64,000 nt of DNA, from assembly GCF_021044685.1 (NCBI RefSeq), contig NZ_CP088014.1, forward strand, positions 7,612,001-7,676,000, written 5' to 3'. Shown here piece by piece: positions 59,013 through 64,000 of the stretch. Source of the stretch: Bradyrhizobium daqingense. Its GTDB lineage: Bacteria; Pseudomonadota; Alphaproteobacteria; Rhizobiales; Xanthobacteraceae. Positions within the stretch are counted from its first letter, which is position 1; each line of letters starts with the position of its first letter. The notes under the pieces are model-generated. The model was not told where the DNA came from. It was given only the letters and a program-made list of their open reading frames with translations, and did no database searches. Made by a program: the position numbers and the translations under genes.

Positions 59013-59695
59013 TGCCCGCTCTCGTATTTGACTGGAACGGAACACTGCTCGATGACACATACGCGCTGCTCGAAACGACCAATGTAATTTTGGACCGCTT
59101 TGGTCGTCCGAGCATCGATATAAACACCTTTCGAGAGCATTGTGATGTTCCCCTCGATCGTCTCTATCGTAGCCTCGGAATGTCGCAGGAGGAGGTTGAG
59201 GCGGTGGAGCGTGACGAAGGCGCACTGTTTCACGACACGTACGAGCCTCTTGCGGATAAAGCCGATTTACGTGAGGGGGCGCGCAGAGTGCTCGCGTTAG
59301 CCCGCCGAGAATCTGCTCTACTCATCATCCTCAGCAACCACATAGTCGCGCCTCTACAGTTTCAGCTGAGGAGACTTGGAGTGGATGACTACGTCACCGA
59401 CGTGCTCGCCTTTGAAAGCCGCGCCACGCAATACAAATCGATAAGCAAAGGAGAGCGGCTTCGCCTTTATATGAACAGGCACAACCTGAAGCCGTCGTCA
59501 ACCTTCATCGTCGGCGATATGCCCGTCGAGACTGATATTGCACGCAGTCTCGGGCTGACAAGCATATCCATTACCGGAGGATTTGTTTCGACCTCGCGCC
59601 TGCAAGCTGCGCGTCCAGATTACACCATCAACAACCATCACGAGCTGTTGCCGATCCTACAAAGCCATGGCTTCTTTCGGAATACTAAATCATGA
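59009..59695 (+). CDS. HAD-superfamily phosphatase
   Basis: The product is 228 residues. ATG at 59009 overlaps the PurF-like stop (ATGA). Motif I is Asp8-Trp-Asn-Gly-Thr (DWNGTLLDD), with Asn where many phosphatases have the general acid Asp. Motif II is ILSNH, motif III the Lys region around YKSISKGERL and motif IV IVGDMPVETDIARSLG. The cap is helical (C1). It looks like the phosphoglycolate-phosphatase group and could dephosphorylate a product of the phosphoribosyltransferase homologue (inference from coupling). Its own stop overlaps the following gene by ATGA. Confidence 0.88.
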   Translation: MMPALVFDWNGTLLDDTYALLETTNVILDRFGRPSIDINTFREHCDVPLDRLYRSLGMSQEEVEAVERDEGALFHDTYEPLADKADLREGARRVLALARRESALLIILSNHIVAPLQFQLRRLGVDDYVTDVLAFESRATQYKSISKGERLRLYMNRHNLKPSSTFIVGDMPVETDIARSLGLTSISITGGFVSTSRLQAARPDYTINNHHELLPILQSHGFFRNTKS

Positions 59696-60594
59696 GCAAG
59701 GGATCGTCAGCGAACGCGGCTCCCAAAACGATCAAGCAGAGCATAGGGCTTATCGGAGCGGGGCGCATGGGAACAGGTATAGGGATCAGCCTGCTGCGTC
59801 AGCAAAACGAACTCCACATCAAAGTCAACAAGAACCGGTTCGGTGCTGATCGCCTGATGGGTGCAGGGGCCCGCGAGCATGCGTCGATCGCTGAGTTGGC
59901 GCAGCATGTAAGTGTGGTGGTGTTGTCATTACCGTCCAGCCGCGAAGTTGAGACGGTGTGCCTCGATCACGATGGACTGTTTGTTAACATGTGCCGAGGA
60001 GGTTTGATAATTGATTGTACGACCTCGTATCCCGCATCGACCATTGCATTGGCCAAAACGGCGGAAAGACGAGGTCTTAGCTTCATTGATGCTCCAGTAA
60101 CACGAAGCCCCGAGCAAGCAGAGCTCGGCCTTCTCAATGCGATGGTTGGATCGGATGCAACACTCTTTCCCGTTGCTGAACGCATTCTTGCTGCGTTTTG
60201 CGAGACCGTTATGCATGTTGGAGATGTCGGACACGGCCACAAGCTCAAGCTTGTTTACAACAGCATGACTATGGGCATCGCTGCGGTCGCCGCTGAGGTC
60301 TGCCAATTCGCGGATAGTCTTCAGATAGATCTTGTGACACTGCGCTCTTTGGTCAGTCGGGGCTCTACGAACAGTGGAATATTCCAAGCCTTCGCCGCCT
60401 TTTTGTTGGGAGAGAAACCAGATGCACTGGCAATCTCGATTGCAAATGCTGCAAAGGACATCGAGTGTGCTGTGCGCCTAGCGCGCGAGAGTGCCGTTTC
60501 CGTGCCGGTCCTGGATGCTGCCGCGCAGGAACTCAACCTCTCAGTTGTCGCAGGCAAAGGTGAACTGACCCTCCCACATTTGGCCCGATCGTAG
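59692..60594 (+). CDS. NAD(P)-binding beta-hydroxyacid dehydrogenase family protein
   Basis: The product is 300 residues, start overlapping the HAD stop. The Rossmann motif is GLIGAGRMGTGI (residues 19-30). The substrate loop DAPVTRSPEQAELG stands for the usual DAPVSGG..GA. The catalytic Lys is Lys185 in GHKLKLVYNSM, with Asn189 nearby. The C-terminal all-alpha domain is complete. Relatives include 3-hydroxyisobutyrate and tartronate-semialdehyde dehydrogenases and some imine reductases. Last gene of the operon, followed by a terminator hairpin. Confidence 0.9.
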   Translation: MSKGSSANAAPKTIKQSIGLIGAGRMGTGIGISLLRQQNELHIKVNKNRFGADRLMGAGAREHASIAELAQHVSVVVLSLPSSREVETVCLDHDGLFVNMCRGGLIIDCTTSYPASTIALAKTAERRGLSFIDAPVTRSPEQAELGLLNAMVGSDATLFPVAERILAAFCETVMHVGDVGHGHKLKLVYNSMTMGIAAVAAEVCQFADSLQIDLVTLRSLVSRGSTNSGIFQAFAAFLLGEKPDALAISIANAAKDIECAVRLARESAVSVPVLDAAAQELNLSVVAGKGELTLPHLARS

Positions 60595-60627
60595 ACGCTT
60601 GGTGTGGTTCCAAGCGGGCCATTTTTC
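60581..60627 (+). terminator. rho-independent terminator after the three-gene operon
   Basis: CGCTTGG (60596-60602) pairs with CCAAGCG (60610-60616), extended by TGGCC (60581-60585) with GGCCA (60617-60621), and followed by five T. The outer arm overlaps the last codons of the dehydrogenase gene. Confidence 0.6.
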
Positions 60628-61050
60628 CACGAGTCCCTGGTGCCCCTCGACTTCCTGGGCATCGAGAGCGATGACTAGGACGAGATGGTCCGCATCTTCA
60701 AAGAAGTCAGCGGCGTTTCTTATACGATGGGGTGGAGTTCGATCCAAACAGCGTCAAGGTCAATCGCATTCGCGAGGAAACTGAGTATGGCGGCCTGCGC
60801 ATCACCGACGCGTTGGTCGATACTGCCAAGGCCCGAATCATTATCGATTTCGCCTTTGGTGATGCGGTCGAATCGGGTCTACTGGACATGGACCTGTCGG
60901 TTCTCCACGATCTTCCTGCTCGCATCTGCGCGCTTCTGCGCGTGAGATGGTCATCGCCGAGAAATTCCAGGCGATGGTCATGCTGGACCGCACCAATATT
61001 CGTGGTGCTCGCGGCCTCATCATTGGCGCGGATACTTGAGGGCTTTGGCA
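60625..61050 (+). pseudogene. AbiEii/DUF1814-type nucleotidyltransferase toxin, decayed
   Basis: Pieces in different frames read DFLGIESDD, DEMVRIFKEVSGVSY, VEFDPNSVKVNRIREETEYG, IIIDFAFGDAVESGLLDMDL and MVIAEKFQAMVMLDRTNIRG, in the order of the AbiEii toxin family of type IV toxin-antitoxin systems. The N-terminal GGTAL region and the C-terminus are absent, and no antitoxin gene adjoins. Confidence 0.7.
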
Positions 61051-61296
61051 CACGCAGCTGTTATCCGTCCGCGCTGATCTGCGGACAACGTATCTCATTT
61101 CTGCTCTCGCCTGAAAGAACAAGAAGGTGTCGGTCCAGCAAAGAAAAGGACCGCTGCCGGATTTCTCCGACAGCGGCTCAAGTCTGGGGAGAGGCAGACG
61201 TACCGGTCTGCCAGCGGAGAAGGGCGGAGCGCTTGAAGCGATCCGGCGGCACTAACGAAGTCGTTCTGCTCCGGTTTGGTATCTGGTATTCCGGTT
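61051..61296. other. spacer without a gene
   Basis: This lies between the toxin remnant and the end of the aldehyde dehydrogenase gene. No gene is seen. CTGCCGGATTTCTCCGACAG (61151-61171) can form a modest hairpin but lacks a T tract. Confidence 0.3.
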
Positions 61297-62763
61297 CTAG
61301 CTCGCCTGGCTCACGAATTTGGTGTCGAGATAGCCCTCGATTGCCTCGAGGCCACCTTCCGAACCGAAGCCTGACTCCTTCGTTCCTCCGAAGGGCACTT
61401 CGGGAAGCCCAAGGCCATGATGATTGATCGATACCATCCCGCATTGGAGATCGGCCCCGATCGCGGCCATCGTTGCGGCGGATCGCGTGTAGGCGTAGGC
61501 GGCGAGCCCGTAAGGCAGTCGATTGGCCTCCGCCACAACCTCGTCATAGGTTTTAAACCGCGCAATCGGCGCGACAGGGCCGAACGGCTCTTCATTCATG
61601 ATGCGCGCTTGAGGTGGAACATCGGTCAGGACCGTCGGCTCGAAGAAGTACCCCGTATTGCCGATACGCTTGCCGCCGATGCGCAACTGGGCGCCGCAAT
61701 CGAGAGCGTCCGCGACGAGGGTCTCCATTGCATCGACCCGGCGCGAATTGGCGAGCGGCCCCATCCGGCTATCTCTTTCAAGGCCATTGCCAACCTTGAT
61801 CGCGCTGGCCTCGGCAACGAACCTCTTGACGAAATCTTCATAGATACTGTCATGCACCAGAAACCGCGTCGGCGAGACGCAGACTTGGCCCGCATTGCGG
61901 AACTTGTTCGCCGACAAGATTCTTGCGGCTTTCTCGACGTCGGCATCCGGGAAAACGATGGCAGGCGCGTGCCCGCCGAGCTCCATGGTGGTGCGCTTCA
62001 TATGGGCGCCGGCAAGGGCTGCGAGATGCTTTCCGACCACGGTCGAACCGGTGAAGGAGACTTTCCGGATGATAGGATGGCGTATGAGATAATCTGAAAC
62101 TTCGGATGGCACCCCGAAGACGAGATTGATCACGCCCGCAGGCAAGCCAGCATCCGCGAAACTACGCACCAGCGCCATGCAGCTCGCTGGCGTCTCTTCA
62201 GGTCCCTTGACGATGATGGAGCAGCCGGCTGCAAGGCTGGCGGAGATCTTCCGCACGGCCTGGTTGATCGGAAAATTCCAGGGCGTAAATGCGGCAACCG
62301 GCCCGACCGGCTCCTTGGTCACGAGCTGGACAACATTGCCAAAGCGCGCCGGGACGATCCGTCCATAGGCGCGCCGCCCTTCTTCGGAGAGCCAGTCGAT
62401 GATATCGGCAGCAAGGAGCGATTCAGCACTCGACTCGGTGAGCGGCTTACCCTGTTCGAGCGTCATGATCAATGCGATGCCGGCTGCGCGCGAGCGTATG
62501 AGATCGGCGGCCTTGCGCATCGTCCTGTATCGGTCAAAGGCCGAAACCTTTCGCCAAATCTCAAATCCCTCCTGAGCGGCCATGATCGCACGATCGAGAT
62601 CGCCACGAGACGCATAAGGAGTTTCGCCAATCGGCTGGCCGGTTGCGGGATTGAGGATCTTTTCCGAGCGATCCGAACCCCCTTCCGTCCACTCGCCGGC
62701 AATGAACATCCTGATCTTGGGGTACACAGGTTCTGCCTGCGTGGCTTGTTCTCGGCGCATCAT
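61297..62763 (-). CDS. NAD(P)-dependent aldehyde dehydrogenase (succinate- or 2-oxoglutarate-semialdehyde type)
   Basis: The product is 488 residues from ATG at 62763. The catalytic Cys is Cys295 in GQVCVSPTR and the general base Glu261 in ELGGHAP; the cofactor motif is FTGSTVVGK. The sequence type is the GabD/KGSADH group, which oxidises succinate or 2-oxoglutarate semialdehyde. It begins 9 bases after the DapA-family gene on the same strand, so they form an operon. That partner makes 2-oxoglutarate semialdehyde the more likely substrate (inference). Intact. Confidence 0.92.
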   Translation of the reverse strand: MMRREQATQAEPVYPKIRMFIAGEWTEGGSDRSEKILNPATGQPIGETPYASRGDLDRAIMAAQEGFEIWRKVSAFDRYRTMRKAADLIRSRAAGIALIMTLEQGKPLTESSAESLLAADIIDWLSEEGRRAYGRIVPARFGNVVQLVTKEPVGPVAAFTPWNFPINQAVRKISASLAAGCSIIVKGPEETPASCMALVRSFADAGLPAGVINLVFGVPSEVSDYLIRHPIIRKVSFTGSTVVGKHLAALAGAHMKRTTMELGGHAPAIVFPDADVEKAARILSANKFRNAGQVCVSPTRFLVHDSIYEDFVKRFVAEASAIKVGNGLERDSRMGPLANSRRVDAMETLVADALDCGAQLRIGGKRIGNTGYFFEPTVLTDVPPQARIMNEEPFGPVAPIARFKTYDEVVAEANRLPYGLAAYAYTRSAATMAAIGADLQCGMVSINHHGLGLPEVPFGGTKESGFGSEGGLEAIEGYLDTKFVSQAS

Positions 62764-62772
62764 GCCCGCATC

Positions 62773-63702
62773 TCAATGTCCCCAGCGAAGAGACAGCGGG
62801 TTGAGCTCACGCGCAAGCTCGATCAATCCAGCTCTCGTCGCCGGATGGATCTGCTCGAGCGGATGCCGCACGGCTTCGCATTTGATCACGCCGCCTTCAG
62901 CCATTACGCTCTTGGTGGCGCGCAGGCCGCACTGGCGGTTTTCGAAATTGATGAGCGGCAGCACCCTTGCATATGCAAGAGCGGCTTCCTGCCTGCTGCC
63001 CCCTTTGTGATGATCGAGCACGGGGCGGAGCAAATCGGGCAACAGCGCGCTCGACATTGTTCCGCTCGCACCGGCATCGAGGTCCGCCATCATAGTGATG
63101 GCTTCCTCCCCGTCAAAAGGACCAATGATGACCTCACCGCCGAGCTCGATCAGACTGCGGAGCTTGGCAGCCGCAAACGGCACCTCGATCTTGAAATATC
63201 TGGCGAGCGGCACCTCGCAAGCGAGCCGGACGAGAAACGGGACCGTCAATGTAACGCCGGAGAGCGGCGCGTCCTGGACCATAATTGGAATCCCGGCGGC
63301 GTCCGCGACCCGGCCGAAATGCCCGATCATGGCGCCTTCATCCGCCTTGAGGCTTGGACCATGATAAGGCGGCATCAGCATGAGGAGGCTTGCGCCACGT
63401 TCGGCCGCATAGCGGGCGCGTTGCACCGCAATCTGCGTGCTGAAATGGCTGCAGGTCACCATGACGGGCTTGCGGCCCGCGACATGCGAGAGGCAGAGAT
63501 CGACCAGAAGGTCACGTTCCTGATCAGACAGCAGGAACTGCTCGGAATAGTTGGCCAGAATGCAGATCCCGTCCACGCCTTGGTCGATCATGCAATCGAG
63601 CACGCGCCGCTGCCCTTCGAGATCGAGATCTCCAGATTCCGTAAACGGCGTCGGAGCGACCGGGAACAAGCCGCGATAGATGGGGGGTTTCGCATTTCTC
63701 AT
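62773..63702 (-). CDS. DapA-family aldolase/dehydratase, probably 2-keto-3-deoxy-sugar-acid dehydratase type
   Basis: The product is 309 residues with a DHDPS-type TIM barrel. The Schiff-base Lys is Lys171 in ARYFKIEVP. The DHDPS YYN.P segment is replaced by VQDAPLSG, and residues 48-60 read ILANYSEQFLLSD, so it is not DapA proper. This pattern I associate with L-2-keto-3-deoxyarabonate dehydratase, which yields 2-oxoglutarate semialdehyde; a hydroxyproline-pathway deaminase of the same fold is the alternative. The following aldehyde dehydrogenase would finish the route to 2-oxoglutarate. Start ATG 63702, intact. Confidence 0.85.
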   Translation of the reverse strand: MRNAKPPIYRGLFPVAPTPFTESGDLDLEGQRRVLDCMIDQGVDGICILANYSEQFLLSDQERDLLVDLCLSHVAGRKPVMVTCSHFSTQIAVQRARYAAERGASLLMLMPPYHGPSLKADEGAMIGHFGRVADAAGIPIMVQDAPLSGVTLTVPFLVRLACEVPLARYFKIEVPFAAAKLRSLIELGGEVIIGPFDGEEAITMMADLDAGASGTMSSALLPDLLRPVLDHHKGGSRQEAALAYARVLPLINFENRQCGLRATKSVMAEGGVIKCEAVRHPLEQIHPATRAGLIELARELNPLSLRWGH

Positions 63703-63873
63703 GTAGAGGATTCCAGACAGGAGGCAGTCAGTTGCTGTCTAACTCGATCAGCCCATCGCGAATATCCAAGGAGTGGAGCCGATGCCGTCGGACTGTTTGG
63801 ACAGATTGACTGGCGTGGCGTCACAAACAAGATTGGTTGGAGGCTTTGTTCGCGTTGGAAGCCTTTCGCGCCT

Positions 63874-64000
63874 CTAGATCCAGCCAGGCGGCACCAGATC
63901 CGTCAGGATGGCAAGGCATTCAAACAGGAAGTAGCTTCCGAAAATCAGCTCGACGTTCTGGGCCGCATCGATATCGCGCACGATCGCCTTTCGGGTGAAG
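63874..64000 (-). CDS. C-terminus of an unidentified protein at the right edge
   Basis: The last 41 residues of a minus-strand frame entering from the right edge: FTRKAIVRDIDAAQNVELIF then LFECLAILTDLVPPGWI and a stop at 63874. It lies 170 bases upstream of the DapA-family gene in the same direction, so it may belong to the same pathway. I do not recognise the family. Confidence 0.5.
   Translation of the reverse strand, partial: FTRKAIVRDIDAAQNVELIFGSYFLFECLAILTDLVPPGWI

Noticed and set aside
1..64000. CRISPR array
   Set aside because: No regularly spaced short direct repeats were seen anywhere in the window.

Overview
The window looks like part of a symbiosis island of a slow-growing soybean-type rhizobium. 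Bradyrhizobium is my inference from protein resemblance; no rRNA or housekeeping marker is present to prove it. Direct symbiotic indicators are an intact NopM-type E3 ubiquitin-ligase effector with a tts box (27358-29103), a secreted GH12 cellulase with a tts-like box (10002-10739), a decayed NopD/Ulp1-like effector (about 20334-20700) and a decayed BacA/SbmA peptide transporter (about 30230-30990). About half of the window is insertion-sequence wreckage, from the IS3, IS5, IS6, IS21, IS66, IS110, IS256, IS630 and ISNCY-like groups. Four elements look intact: IS5/IS427 group at 19498-20331, IS630 at 21533-22650, an rve-type ISNCY-like element at 41789-43455, and IS3/IS407 group at 48889-50156.

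Layout. 1-1120: tail of a frameshifted RiPP-maturation radical SAM enzyme. 2-10 kb: IS remnants around an S9 peptidase with a one-base frameshift. 10-10.9 kb: GH12 cellulase. 11.3-15.8 kb: a three-level nest. An IS110 transposase gene is split by a group II intron, whose reverse transcriptase is split by a serine-recombinase element with 22-bp terminal inverted repeats. 15.9-18.3 kb: an intact lptD. 19.5-24.7 kb: IS elements, effector debris, an unknown membrane gene cut by IS630, and a tyrosine-recombinase fragment. 25.8-29.3 kb: GNAT acetyltransferase and nopM. 29.5-34.4 kb: IS66, BacA, IS6 and PotA remnants and a DUF2188 gene. 34.5-37.5 kb: periplasmic binding protein and a NylB-like serine hydrolase. 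38-44.6 kb: IS debris, PEP-mutase and TauD pseudogenes. 44.7-47.6 kb: an M16 peptidase pair. 48.4-50.2 kb: an NRPS condensation-domain relic split by an IS. 50.2-54 kb: ABC exporter and TlpA-like protein. 57.3-60.6 kb: a three-gene operon. 61.3-64 kb: a sugar-acid or amino-acid catabolic operon.

Two things look least described. The first is the 12230-14463 element, which combines IS-like inverted repeats with a large serine recombinase. The second is the 57438-60594 operon: a PurF-like phosphoribosyltransferase whose N-terminal catalytic Cys is replaced by Ser, a HAD phosphatase and a beta-hydroxyacid dehydrogenase. Its genes are joined by ATGA overlaps, and a well-spaced sigma-54-type promoter lies upstream. 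Several intact cell-envelope genes (lptD, the M16 pair, the ABC exporter, tlpA-like) stand among decayed neighbours, which suggests they are selected or recently acquired copies.
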